Assembly (NCBI GenBank): GCA_934479825.1
Contig: CAKSOW010000025.1
Span: 1 to 41,884, forward strand
DNA: 41,884 nucleotides
Reading direction: 5' to 3'
Source: an uncultured Eubacteriales bacterium
GTDB lineage: Bacteria; Bacillota; Clostridia; Oscillospirales; CAG-382
The notes beneath the pieces were generated by a model. That model worked only from the letters and a program-made list of their open reading frames with translations. It made no database searches and had not been told where the DNA came from. Below are positions 1 through 7,049 of the stretch, in pieces. Every line of letters begins with the position of its first letter. The stretch's first letter is position 1. The position numbers were made by a program, and so were the translations under genes.

Positions 1-2
1 CC

Positions 3-65
3 TACACGGAAAACCAAGAATATATCGACACGGTTATCGCTACGGCCGGCGCTAAGGCAGAGTAG
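3..65 (+). CDS. C-terminal end of an unknown protein (partial)
   Basis: Only the last 20 codons are inside the window, ending in TAG at 63-65. The readable tail ends IATAGAKAE. The frame has no start codon here, so the gene begins outside the window. The next gene starts 14 bases downstream with its own ribosome binding site, so the two are probably one transcript. The function cannot be told from this fragment. Confidence 0.55.
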   Translation, partial: YTENQEYIDTVIATAGAKAE

Positions 66-79
66 AGGAGGAAAACGTC

Positions 80-205
80 ATGAAAAAGTACACATCTCCC
101 GATTTGGAGCTTATCAGACTTTTAGCTTATGAGGATATTCTGACCGGCAGCGGTGAATATCCGGAGGAAGAGGATTCCGAAGCGGATTCGGACGATCTCA
201 TGTAA
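80..205 (+). CDS. Small acidic peptide, 41 aa
   Basis: A complete 41-codon gene with a strong AGGAGG site at 66-71, eight bases before ATG, and a TAA stop. The peptide begins MKKYTSPDLELIRL. A middle stretch YEDILTGSGEY is followed by a very acidic tail of Glu, Asp and Ser ending DDLM. The basic start, hydrophobic middle and acidic tail resemble small orphan proteins often seen in Clostridia that begin MKKY..P.LE and carry an ED(I/V)(I/L)T element. That likeness is from memory, and no function is established. It has no obvious membrane segment and no cysteine. A precursor peptide is possible, but the upstream partner is cut off by the window edge. Confidence 0.6.
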   Translation: MKKYTSPDLELIRLLAYEDILTGSGEYPEEEDSEADSDDLM

Positions 206-250
206 TAACATTTTGCAAAGCAAGGGTTTCTCTCCCCTTTGCCCGATACA

Positions 251-306
251 CAAGGGCTTTTCCCCTTGTTTGAGTTATCCCCCTTTTCTTTATCGAAAAG
301 GGGGAT
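251..306. terminator. Two hairpins between the small peptide gene and gpr
   Basis: CAAGGG (251-256) pairs with CCCTTG (263-268). ATCCCCCTTTTC (277-288) pairs perfectly with GAAAAGGGGGAT (295-306) around a 6-base loop. The genes on each side converge, so this is the natural place for a bidirectional stop. There is no clean run of T after either stem, so the call is tentative. Confidence 0.45.
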
Positions 307-353
307 ATACTTTTGGGGGAGTGACGGAAATCCTCTGTTTGAACGGGACTTTT

Positions 354-1319
354 CTAAGAAAGAAATTCGTCGATCTCATCAAACGTCAGCCCGTCATGCA
401 GCGCTAAATTCAACGCATACCCGATTAACTTGGCTGTATCTTGGATGATATGGTCGGTTTCCTTGGGCGTAACAAAAAAACTTTCCCCATTTTGCTCGGA
501 AATTTTATCGATTATCTCATGCATGACATTCTTATCAAAACCGCCGCTGTTTACCCGTGCCGCCGCCGTGCGAAGCACGTCAATCGCAAGCGTTGTCACC
601 TCCACCACGGTCGGAACGCCTATGGCAATGACGGGCACGCCGAACGATGCGCGGTCAAAGGCTTTGCGTGCATTATAGATCCCCGATCCCGGCGAAATTC
701 CGGTATCGCATATCTGCACAGTTGTGGCAAGCCGTGAAAGTTTACGGGATGCAAGAGCGTCTACCGCCACAATAAAGCCGGGATGAGCCGAAAGCGATGC
801 ACCGGACGCAATTTCGGCGGCTTCCATGCCGGTATTTCCCGACACGCCCGGCGTCACACACAGCGTTTCGCGCATACCGAGAGATTCAAACATGGCAGGG
901 TCGGCAGCTTTGATATGGCGCGTCACAATAAAATGGTCGGCTGTAAGAGGCCCTATGGCGTCGGCAATAATGGCACGGTTCCCGAGCGCGGCTAACATGC
1001 AAGGTGCGTCGGGCGGCAGGTCTTTGGGAATAAACGAGCGAATGCAATCGGCAAGCGTCACAGCGGCCGCTTTGAAACGGTCTTTATCAGAAAGCCATAT
1101 TTTTCCGATATCAAGCGTCAGATATGAACCGACCGTTTTGCCGGAGGCGGCTTCTCCGTCTTGATTGAGCACCTGTAAAAAATGAATATCGAAACCGTTT
1201 TTGGTGGTTTTCCGGGACAAAAGTCCGGGGCCGTCCTTGCCATTTTGTTCCCGAAAGCGTTCGACCGCCTCTTCGGCAAGGTCGGTGCGCAGGGAATCGG
1301 ATAGATCAAAGTCGCGCAT
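354..1319 (-). CDS. gpr: GPR endopeptidase (spore protease), 321 aa
   Basis: Germination protease of peptidase family A25. During spore germination it cleaves the small acid-soluble proteins that coat spore DNA. Family features seen are the N-terminal TDLA.E.....(residues 12-20), VTRHI (about 132), the VTPGVSGNTGMEA stretch (about 155-167), VAVDALASR (about 185-193) and the SGIYNARK..DRASFGVPVIAIGVPTVV region typical of GPR. Length is close to the family norm of about 320-370. The start ATG is preceded by AGGAGG at a spacing of four. It is transcribed away from rpsT, which is also the common neighbour of gpr in Clostridia. Its presence implies a spore former. An N-terminal propeptide, as in Bacillus, would be removed on activation, but its boundary cannot be read here. 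Confidence 0.95.
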   Translation of the reverse strand: MRDFDLSDSLRTDLAEEAVERFREQNGKDGPGLLSRKTTKNGFDIHFLQVLNQDGEAASGKTVGSYLTLDIGKIWLSDKDRFKAAAVTLADCIRSFIPKDLPPDAPCMLAALGNRAIIADAIGPLTADHFIVTRHIKAADPAMFESLGMRETLCVTPGVSGNTGMEAAEIASGASLSAHPGFIVAVDALASRKLSRLATTVQICDTGISPGSGIYNARKAFDRASFGVPVIAIGVPTVVEVTTLAIDVLRTAAARVNSGGFDKNVMHEIIDKISEQNGESFFVTPKETDHIIQDTAKLIGYALNLALHDGLTFDEIDEFLS

Positions 1320-1385
1320 AGGTCCTCCTGAAAGTTAAAAATACGAAAATAATCGCAAAAAGTTGTAAAAATTTCAAAATAGGTC

Positions 1386-1414
1386 TTGTATTTTTTCGTA
1401 AGACGTGGTAAAAT
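1386..1414 (+). promoter_or_regulatory. rpsT promoter
   Basis: -35 TTGTAT (1386-1391), a 17-base spacer and -10 TAAAAT (1409-1414), about 55 bases upstream of the rpsT start. It lies in the AT-rich stretch shared with the divergent gpr gene. Confidence 0.65.
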
Positions 1415-1471
1415 ACAAGAGAATAATAATGTAGTGTACAAATATACACGACATACAGGGAGGTGAATGTT

Positions 1472-1735
1472 TTGCCGAACATCAAGTCCGCTAAGAAGCG
1501 CGTAAAGGTAACCGAGTCCAAGACTCTGCAAAACCAGATGTTTAAGACCGGCTTCAAGACGACGTTAAAGAAGTTTGAAAAGGCAGTCGAGGCAGGCGAC
1601 AAAGCTGTTGCCGAGGGTTGCTACAAAGACGCGGTCAGCAAGATCGACAAGGCTGTTGCAAAGGGTGCGCTGCACGTCAATGCAGGTGCAAGAAAGAAGA
1701 GCCAGTTTACCGTAAAGCTCAACGCCATGAAGTAA
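1472..1735 (+). CDS. rpsT: 30S ribosomal protein S20
   Basis: Small-subunit protein S20, 87 residues, which binds 16S rRNA and helps assemble the 30S particle. The sequence reads MPNIKSAKKRVKV and is rich in Lys and Ala throughout, as expected of S20. The start is TTG at 1472. GGGAGG at 1458-1463 sits eight bases before it, and every S20 begins with PNIKSA. An in-frame GTG at 1463 overlaps the ribosome binding site and would add MNV, so it is rejected. A rare TTG start in a ribosomal protein gene fits the known self-limiting control of rpsT in E. coli (which uses UUG), though control here is inference. A strong terminator follows. Confidence 0.96.
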   Translation: MPNIKSAKKRVKVTESKTLQNQMFKTGFKTTLKKFEKAVEAGDKAVAEGCYKDAVSKIDKAVAKGALHVNAGARKKSQFTVKLNAMK

Positions 1736-1769
1736 TTTGTGTATTTGAGATTTACCATGCAATTCTTTG

Positions 1770-1810
1770 AATCCGTTGTTTACAAAGTAAACAACGGATT
1801 TTTTCTTTTT
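1770..1810 (+). terminator. rpsT terminator
   Basis: A perfect 14-bp stem, AATCCGTTGTTTAC (1770-1783) with its complement at 1787-1800, a 3-base AAA loop and a long T-rich tail to 1810. A textbook intrinsic terminator. Confidence 0.93.
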
Positions 1811-2893
1811 CTCACGCGATAGCGTGAGCGGCAGTTCCGGCAGGAACTGCCGGGATAGCTGCCCTTTTTGCAAAAGGCTTGGAAAGAGTGCCTTTCATTT
1901 TGCGAAAAGCGAGTAAGAGACGGTTTTTGTGTTACTTTTTGCGGCGTGCCCCGAGCCCCTAAAAAAATCTCCAAGGACGATTTCTGTTACTTTTTCGCTT
2001 GTACGAAAAAGTAACCAAAAAGTACACCGAGGGCGGCGGCCCTCTGGACTCCCAGGGAACGGTTCAAAATTCCGAGCGGTGAATTTTTTGATTAAGTTGC
2101 AAGTTTTGTGCCTATCAGAAAACTTTTAGGAAAATCACAGTCTTGTGCCATACAGCTCGGAGTATTTTGAACCGGTGCAAAAGGGTTATTTTACTGCGTA
2201 AGGATTTGTGGGTATTTATAAAAAGGCGGAGCTCGATTTGGGCGGACAGCAGGTTATGTGTTTCATAAAATGAGGGAGTTTGGCAGGAGATTGTTTTTGA
2301 GAGAACAGAAAGTTGTTATTTGGAAAAACTGATAGTTTAGGGTGAAAATGCAAAAATTTCAGATTTTTTGCACATATGCAAGCTGCGAATTTACTCAAAA
2401 TTTTCTATTGGCTCACATCAATTTTCCATTTTCACCGCAACAAAGATAACGTGCAACTTCTCTTTTCTTCGACTAATTGCGGCGTCAAGCACGCACTGCA
2501 ACTTCGATTTTTCGCAAAACCCGATTCTGCGTCTGATGAAAATCGCGGTTTCTACCGGTTCAAAACATGGCCGTGCGTTTTGCGGCACTTATAATTTTTT
2601 GCAAAAAATCTTAATGCACTGAACCTTTCAAATTTCACCTAAAACTTTATCGCACGGTTTTTGAAACGAGGTCGCAGGGCGTTAGCCCCGCGTGCTTTTT
2701 GGTTACTTTTTGCACGCTGCAAAAAGTAACATTAAAACCATCCCTAATGCTTTTCGTAAAACGAAAAGCGCTCTTTCCGGGCTTTTCCGGAAAAGAAAAA
2801 CCCTCCCAAACTGCCTCTTTGGTTACTTTTCGCAAAAGTAACGCGGCTCCCCGGCCGCCCTTTCAGGGCGGCAAACTCACGCTGCCGCGTGAG
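1811..2893. repeat. Non-coding inverted-repeat element, copy A (1.08 kb)
   Basis: A gene-free block of over 1 kb bounded at both ends by the same hairpin, CTCACGC/GCGTGAG (1811-1828 and 2876-2893). Each outer arm is a chain of small hairpins: GGCAGTTCC.. (1829-1852), GTTACTTTTTCG.. (1986-2015) and GAGGGC..GCCCTC (2029-2044) on the left; GTTACTTTTTGC.. (2702-2730), GTTACTTTT.. (2822-2842) and GCCGCCC.. on the right. The arms are rough inverted copies of each other. Between them lies a core (about 2057-2668) bounded by GGTTCAAAA motifs. The core matches copy B at 15855-16526 nearly base for base in long runs. Short open frames here are not conserved between the copies. The element sits between convergent rpsT and DUF4363. 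I do not recognise the family; it resembles a large MITE or a structured RNA locus. Confidence 0.85.
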
Positions 2894-2916
2894 CATCGGC
2901 AGACGGCGAAGCCGTC

Positions 2917-3315
2917 TTATAAAATGTTGCCGATCCGGACACTTTCGTCAAAGATCAAATGCTCCATAATGTCCCGTGCCGCACGAATCTGCGCCAAAAA
3001 CGCCGGATACTCTTCTGCTTCAAAATATGCCATCGCCGGGAGAAACACCTCTAAAAACGAACGGCTTGCCGCATGCTCCAAACTGAAACACAAATACGTC
3101 TCATGCTTTTTCCATATCCCGTATATCTCGTTCAAATGCAAATCAATTTCCGCAAGCTGTTTCTCGTCCGCTCCCTCCAACGCATCCATCGATACCGGAA
3201 GAAGTGAAAACAAATCTAACGTTTCGTTAAAGATGGCATTCAAAACAAAAAAATTCACACATAAAAAGACCAATACCGCCAAAAATAAAACGCCTGCCGT
3301 TATGACCGACTTCAC
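2917..3315 (-). CDS. DUF4363-family membrane-anchored protein, 132 aa
   Basis: One N-terminal membrane segment (residues about 5-28, very hydrophobic) followed by a helical, Glu/Ala-rich domain of about 100 residues, probably outside the membrane. Size, topology and position directly after a DUF421 gene match DUF4363, a family of unknown function that travels with DUF421 in Clostridia. The start is GTG at 3315, and the GTGA overlap with the stop of the upstream gene points to coupled translation. The stop codon lies next to a small hairpin (AGACGGC/GCCGTCT, 2901-2917) at the edge of repeat element A. Confidence 0.75.
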   Translation of the reverse strand: MKSVITAGVLFLAVLVFLCVNFFVLNAIFNETLDLFSLLPVSMDALEGADEKQLAEIDLHLNEIYGIWKKHETYLCFSLEHAASRSFLEVFLPAMAYFEAEEYPAFLAQIRAARDIMEHLIFDESVRIGNIL

Positions 3316-4037
3316 GGCGCATCCCTCTTTTCCTCCCGTTTGACCGCCTTCTTTTTTTGTTCCGGCGGCTCTTTGGGGACAAAATACAAATTCTTGCTGT
3401 CATCCAATCCCATAAAAAACACGTCCTCCGGTGTTTGATAACCGTTTTCCTTTAACTTGCGCTCTAACCATCGTTTTTCCAAACCCAAGCACTTCAATTC
3501 GTTTTCATCGGCTTTTCCGTCAATGATCAGCGCATGCTCCATGCCGTTTTCCGAGACCGCCAGATTCATGTCCGACGCGGTCGGCGGCGCTTGCACTGCT
3601 TTCGGCAAAACCGATATCGTGCCGCTCGGCTCCAAAAATGCATACCCCACATCCGATAAATGCGAAATACCTGCCATGCGCATTGCGCTGATGAGCTCCT
3701 CCAACGTGATGCGTGCGCGGTTCATCTGTGCCTGATCCGGTTTTCCGTTTTTCACGAGCGCCAACGCACTGCCGGCAATGACTTTACGGAAAGGCCGTGA
3801 CTTTATCGAAATATACGATAAAAACACCTCTAAACAAACCAATGTCACCGCCGGTATAACCCCGTAAAAAAGCGGTATCGAATTATTGGAGATCGGATAG
3901 GACGCAAGCTCGGAGATCATAAAGGCCGTGACCAATTCGGTAAGCTCCAATTGCCCGATCTGGCGCTTGCCGGTCAGTCGCATAAGCGCGACAATGAGTA
4001 AATATAATATCACAGTCCGGATAAAGACGTTTGCCAT
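3312..4037 (-). CDS. DUF421 (YetF/YcaP-like) membrane protein, 241 aa
   Basis: The protein has three membrane segments in its first 85 residues, starting MANVFIRTVILYLLIV. A conserved LTGKRQIGQLELTELVTAFMISELA region follows in pieces (about 20-45) and a soluble C-terminal domain closes the protein. RQIGQL, TELV and ARITLEEL are hallmarks of DUF421, the YetF/YcaP family. The role is unknown; members have been linked to spores and stress. The start is ATG at 4037 with AAGAGG upstream. A longer frame starting further upstream would add 40 unrelated residues that read into the preceding terminator. It forms a two-gene unit with DUF4363. The C-terminus is very basic (KKKAVKREEKR). Confidence 0.85.
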   Translation of the reverse strand: MANVFIRTVILYLLIVALMRLTGKRQIGQLELTELVTAFMISELASYPISNNSIPLFYGVIPAVTLVCLEVFLSYISIKSRPFRKVIAGSALALVKNGKPDQAQMNRARITLEELISAMRMAGISHLSDVGYAFLEPSGTISVLPKAVQAPPTASDMNLAVSENGMEHALIIDGKADENELKCLGLEKRWLERKLKENGYQTPEDVFFMGLDDSKNLYFVPKEPPEQKKKAVKREEKRDAP

Positions 4038-4122
4038 GAGTTCGCCTCTTTTTAAATAAGTTGTCCATAGTATCCGCACCGGTACGGAAAATATTCTTGT
4101 TTTGAAAAAGAGACGGTTCGTC

Positions 4123-4170
4123 AAACATAAAACACGCCCGACGCTTTGATGTTTCAAAGCGTCGGGCGTG
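4123..4170 (-). terminator. Terminator of the YkvI-like gene
   Basis: A perfect 17-bp stem, CACGCCCGACGCTTTGA (4133-4149) with its complement at 4154-4170 and a 4-base loop. On the minus strand it is followed by TTTTATGTTT. It lies 35 bases past the stop of the upstream minus-strand gene. Confidence 0.9.
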
Positions 4171-4204
4171 CGAGCGTGTCAATGAAACTGCGTTAGCGGT
4201 AAAC

Positions 4205-5266
4205 TTATTGTTTTCCTGTCGCCAAACGCAGGGCATGGAACAGGATTCCGAACACGGCAAGAAGCGCTGCATAGCCGAACGAGGAAAACAGCGTTCCGAG
4301 AAGATCGGCAAAGCCGAAACAACTGAACAAAAATGCGATAAAGCTTAAAGCAAACGTTAAAAATGCACCATGCCGGCATAAAAATTCGTTATGTTCGGAA
4401 AAGTATGTCACAGTCGGAATCAGGCAGGCAAGGCTTGCACCGGCCATGGAGCAAAACAATAAGACCGCATACAAATACGATAAAACCGGGGAAAGCGCTC
4501 CCACAACGGCAAGCATAGGTAAGCTTTCAGCCGTAGTTTCCGGCACAGCGGCAAGAGCCGAAAAAACACCGAGCATTTGCAAGGCAAGTAAAATGCCGCC
4601 AAAGACTGTGCCAAGCACAATAGATTTTTTACTTTTGCTTTGCAAACCGATCGGGCACAGAACACCGATAGAGCAGAAAACATTATAAGAAGTAAAAGTC
4701 AATGCACCAAGTGCTGCATTCGGAATCAAAGGGTGAACCGCCGCAGAGGGAGTAAAATCAAAAGAGGGGTTCTTAATAACCGTAACCAAACTGGACACAA
4801 AGGCGGCAAGCACCAAAACCGGCACGACTGCCGAAAACAGATGCACAAGTCCCGTAATGCCGCGGATGGCAATAACGGAAATCAAAAAGCAGAAAAGGAA
4901 AGCGCCCCAGATATGCGCGCCGCGAAGCCCGGTCAGCATTTCAAGAAGTGCGCCTGCACCGGCGGCGGTCACAACATACGTTCCGAAGAAAACCAGCATT
5001 TCAAAGGTGCCGGTCAGGGCGAGCAAGGTTTTATTTGACGTTCCGACCACTACATGGTCGATACGCGCGTCGCCGGTTTTGCGTACAATATAGGCAATCA
5101 AAAGATTGAGCAGTACAAGAGCTGTCACAGCCGCCAACACACCGGCTATTCCCGAAAGGCCGAACGTGCCGAAAAACTGATAGGTTTCTTCGCCGGACAT
5201 GCATCCGACGCCGAGAAAGCAGCCGGCAAAGGCAAAACCGATTGGAAAAACGGATAATTTTTTCAT
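4205..5266 (-). CDS. YkvI-like membrane transporter, 353 aa
   Basis: An integral membrane protein with about ten hydrophobic segments, beginning MKKLSVFPIGFAFAGCFLG. The glycine-rich first helix (FAGCFLGVGCMSGEE), the GTF motif in helix 3 and the overall LeuT-like spacing fit the YkvI family of uncharacterised membrane proteins in the APC transporter superfamily. The substrate cannot be read from the sequence; amino acids are a family-level guess. The start at 5266 is chosen because GGGAGG lies four bases before it. An ATG four codons upstream overlaps that site and is rejected. It has its own promoter and terminator, so it is a single-gene unit. Confidence 0.75.
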   Translation of the reverse strand: MKKLSVFPIGFAFAGCFLGVGCMSGEETYQFFGTFGLSGIAGVLAAVTALVLLNLLIAYIVRKTGDARIDHVVVGTSNKTLLALTGTFEMLVFFGTYVVTAAGAGALLEMLTGLRGAHIWGAFLFCFLISVIAIRGITGLVHLFSAVVPVLVLAAFVSSLVTVIKNPSFDFTPSAAVHPLIPNAALGALTFTSYNVFCSIGVLCPIGLQSKSKKSIVLGTVFGGILLALQMLGVFSALAAVPETTAESLPMLAVVGALSPVLSYLYAVLLFCSMAGASLACLIPTVTYFSEHNEFLCRHGAFLTFALSFIAFLFSCFGFADLLGTLFSSFGYAALLAVFGILFHALRLATGKQ

Positions 5267-5337
5267 AGAACCTCCCATAGGGGCATCAATTTCGGAAAGT
5301 GAATTCTTGCGGATATCGGATAAGACATATTTCTTTT

Positions 5338-5366
5338 ATCTTATCACAGATAGCGGTGAAAAGCAA
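5338..5366 (-). promoter_or_regulatory. Promoter of the YkvI-like gene
   Basis: On the minus strand, TTGCTT, a 17-base spacer and TAAGAT, about 70 bases before the start codon. Confidence 0.6.
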
Positions 5367-5477
5367 GAAAAAACGCGCAAAATGTCGTATTTTGACATGT
5401 GTTCAAAAATGGGCGGCAGGCGGATGTGAAAGAAATCTGAAATTTACGTCAAAACGCCCGATATTTACAAAATCGTC

Positions 5478-5506
5478 TTGACAAGAGCCGGAAAAAAGTG
5501 TATCAT
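5478..5506 (+). promoter_or_regulatory. Promoter of the small P-loop gene
   Basis: Consensus -35 TTGACA (5478-5483), a 17-base spacer and -10 TATCAT (5501-5506). A small hairpin (ACGGA/TCCGT) lies in the leader just downstream. Confidence 0.85.
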
Positions 5507-5574
5507 ATAGGTGAAGTTAAGAGACAGACGGATTGTCCGTTTCTTGACAAATATTACGAAAAGGGGCAGTCACT

Positions 5575-5985
5575 ATGTTCAAGATCTTTGCAGGATTAAA
5601 AGGTTCGGGCAAAACCAAGAATCTGATCGAAATGGTCAACACGGCTCAGAACACCACCAAAGGCAGCGTCGTCTGCATCGAACAGGGCTCTAAGCTTATC
5701 CATGAAATCAATTCCGCAACAAGACTTATCAATATTTCGGATTACGGCGTCGATGACTGGGAAAAATTATACGGTTTCGTTTGCGGCATTCTCGCCAGCA
5801 ATTACGACTTAACGGATTTATTTATCGATTCGGCACTCAAAATCTGCAAGGACGATATGGCAGGCTTTGAAAGCTTTGCCGGAAAGGTAACACCCCTTTT
5901 GACCGCACAAAACGTGAATTTCACTATGACCGCGTCTGTGGAAGTCGAAAAGATTCCGGCAAGCTTAAAAGAATATCTTGCGTAA
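5575..5985 (+). CDS. Small P-loop NTPase of unknown role, 136 aa
   Basis: A Walker A motif, GLKGSGKT, spans residues 7-14, right after the first beta strand (MFKIFA). A plausible Walker B, DLFIDS, follows near residue 80. The rest is a compact alpha/beta domain with no membrane segment or extra motif. At 136 residues it is too short for a motor ATPase. Similar small Clostridia proteins are sometimes labelled PilT-like, but there is no pilus gene nearby and that name is not supported. AAGGGG precedes the ATG by about nine bases. With a consensus promoter and a clear terminator it stands alone, suggesting steady, strong expression. Confidence 0.75.
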   Translation: MFKIFAGLKGSGKTKNLIEMVNTAQNTTKGSVVCIEQGSKLIHEINSATRLINISDYGVDDWEKLYGFVCGILASNYDLTDLFIDSALKICKDDMAGFESFAGKVTPLLTAQNVNFTMTASVEVEKIPASLKEYLA

Positions 5986-6015
5986 ATATTAAAAACCGAA
6001 ATTTGTTTTCACACG

Positions 6016-6052
6016 GGCTGTCGCGTATACACATTACACGACAGCCTTTTTT
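6016..6052 (+). terminator. Terminator of the small P-loop gene
   Basis: GGCTGTCG (6016-6023) pairs with CGACAGCC (6039-6046), followed by six T. Confidence 0.85.
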
Positions 6053-6155
6053 GCAATTCCGGCATACCGGCTGCATACAATTTAAAAGAGCGTGTCGCAA
6101 AGTCCCTTGCGACGCTTGAACCCCTTTATCATTCTGAAATAACGGAGTAACCGCC

Positions 6156-7034
6156 ATGAACGAGCTTTTAAGAAAAAATACCGATATGTCTAAACTCTCT
6201 TCCATGCGTACCGGCGGCCTTGCGCCCGAAGCTTATTTTCCCGATACCGAGGACGCGTTATGTGACACGGTTCGCCATTTAATGGACGAAAAAAAACGCT
6301 GTTTTGTCCTCGGAAACCTGTCAAATGTCCTTCTTCCTGACGGGATCTTGGATTTTGTTCCGGTCATCACCACCGGTGTGAAATCCGTGAAAACCGAGAA
6401 AACGCCCTCCGGCGCTTTGGTCTATGCGTCTTGCGGCATGTCGCTCACGGCGCTTGCGCTTGAAATGTGCCGCGCCGGATTCTCCGGACTTTCTTTTGCT
6501 TACGGCATTCCCGGCACAGTCGGAGGAGCGGTGTTTATGAATGCCGGCGCCTACGGTTCGGAAATGAAGAATATTGTAAAATCGGTACGTTTTTTTGATA
6601 CCGATTCGGACGAAGTTTCCGAAATTCCGGCAGAGGATTGCGCGTTCGGCTACCGCTCCAGCGTCTTTCAACAGAAAAACGGCGTGATTTTAGGCGCTAC
6701 CCTCGCCCTTGCCGATGACCCAGGCAAGACCGCTCTGAATGAGGCCATGGAGCTTTTGAAACGGCGCAAGGAAAAACAGCCGCTGGAATATCCCTCTTGC
6801 GGCAGTGCGTTCAAACGTCCCGAGGGCTATTTTGCCGGCGAACTGATTGAAAAGTGCGGCTTGAAGGGCTATGCGGTCGGCGGCGCGTGCGTGTCCGAAA
6901 AACATGCCGGGTTTGTCATCAATAAAGGCGGAGCAACTTCGGAGGACGTTGAAAAACTGCTTTCGGAGGTACGCGCCAAGGTTTTGCAGACGTTCGGCGT
7001 GGAGCTTGTGCCGGAGATCCGAATGATAAAATAA
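6156..7034 (+). CDS. murB: UDP-N-acetylenolpyruvoylglucosamine reductase
   Basis: FAD-dependent enzyme that uses NADPH to reduce UDP-GlcNAc-enolpyruvate to UDP-MurNAc, the second committed step of peptidoglycan synthesis. Seen: NTDMSKLSSMRTGG at the N-terminus (FAD domain start), the PGTVGGAVFMNAGAYG flavin loop (about 120-135), FGYRSSVF (about 170, the Arg/Tyr substrate region) and CGSAFKRP (about 219-226) with the catalytic serine position, then HAGFVINKGGAT near the end. Length 292 and the short loop after the FAD domain fit the type II (Gram-positive) form. GGAG lies nine bases before ATG. First gene of a murB-whiA-dnaE operon with gaps of 15 and 26 bases. Confidence 0.96.
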   Translation: MNELLRKNTDMSKLSSMRTGGLAPEAYFPDTEDALCDTVRHLMDEKKRCFVLGNLSNVLLPDGILDFVPVITTGVKSVKTEKTPSGALVYASCGMSLTALALEMCRAGFSGLSFAYGIPGTVGGAVFMNAGAYGSEMKNIVKSVRFFDTDSDEVSEIPAEDCAFGYRSSVFQQKNGVILGATLALADDPGKTALNEAMELLKRRKEKQPLEYPSCGSAFKRPEGYFAGELIEKCGLKGYAVGGACVSEKHAGFVINKGGATSEDVEKLLSEVRAKVLQTFGVELVPEIRMIK

Positions 7035-7049
7035 AAAACGGGAACAGCT

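Noticed and set aside
2368..2622. Open frames in the core of element A
   Set aside because: Frames of 72-84 codons on the plus strand and others on the minus strand are not kept in copy B, have no ribosome binding site and no recognisable protein features.
1811..2893. Element A as a CRISPR array or IS element
   Set aside because: The repeats are inverted and unequal, not evenly spaced direct repeats, and no transposase frame exists inside.
2699..3343. A 214-codon frame on the plus strand
   Set aside because: It runs across the hairpin arm of element A and antisense through the DUF4363 gene; the composition is not protein-like.
6085..6115. GTCGCAA/TTGCGAC hairpin before murB as a riboswitch
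   Set aside because: A short lone stem without any known aptamer core; it shares AGCGTGTCGCAAA with the minus strand near 21565 but is too short to call.
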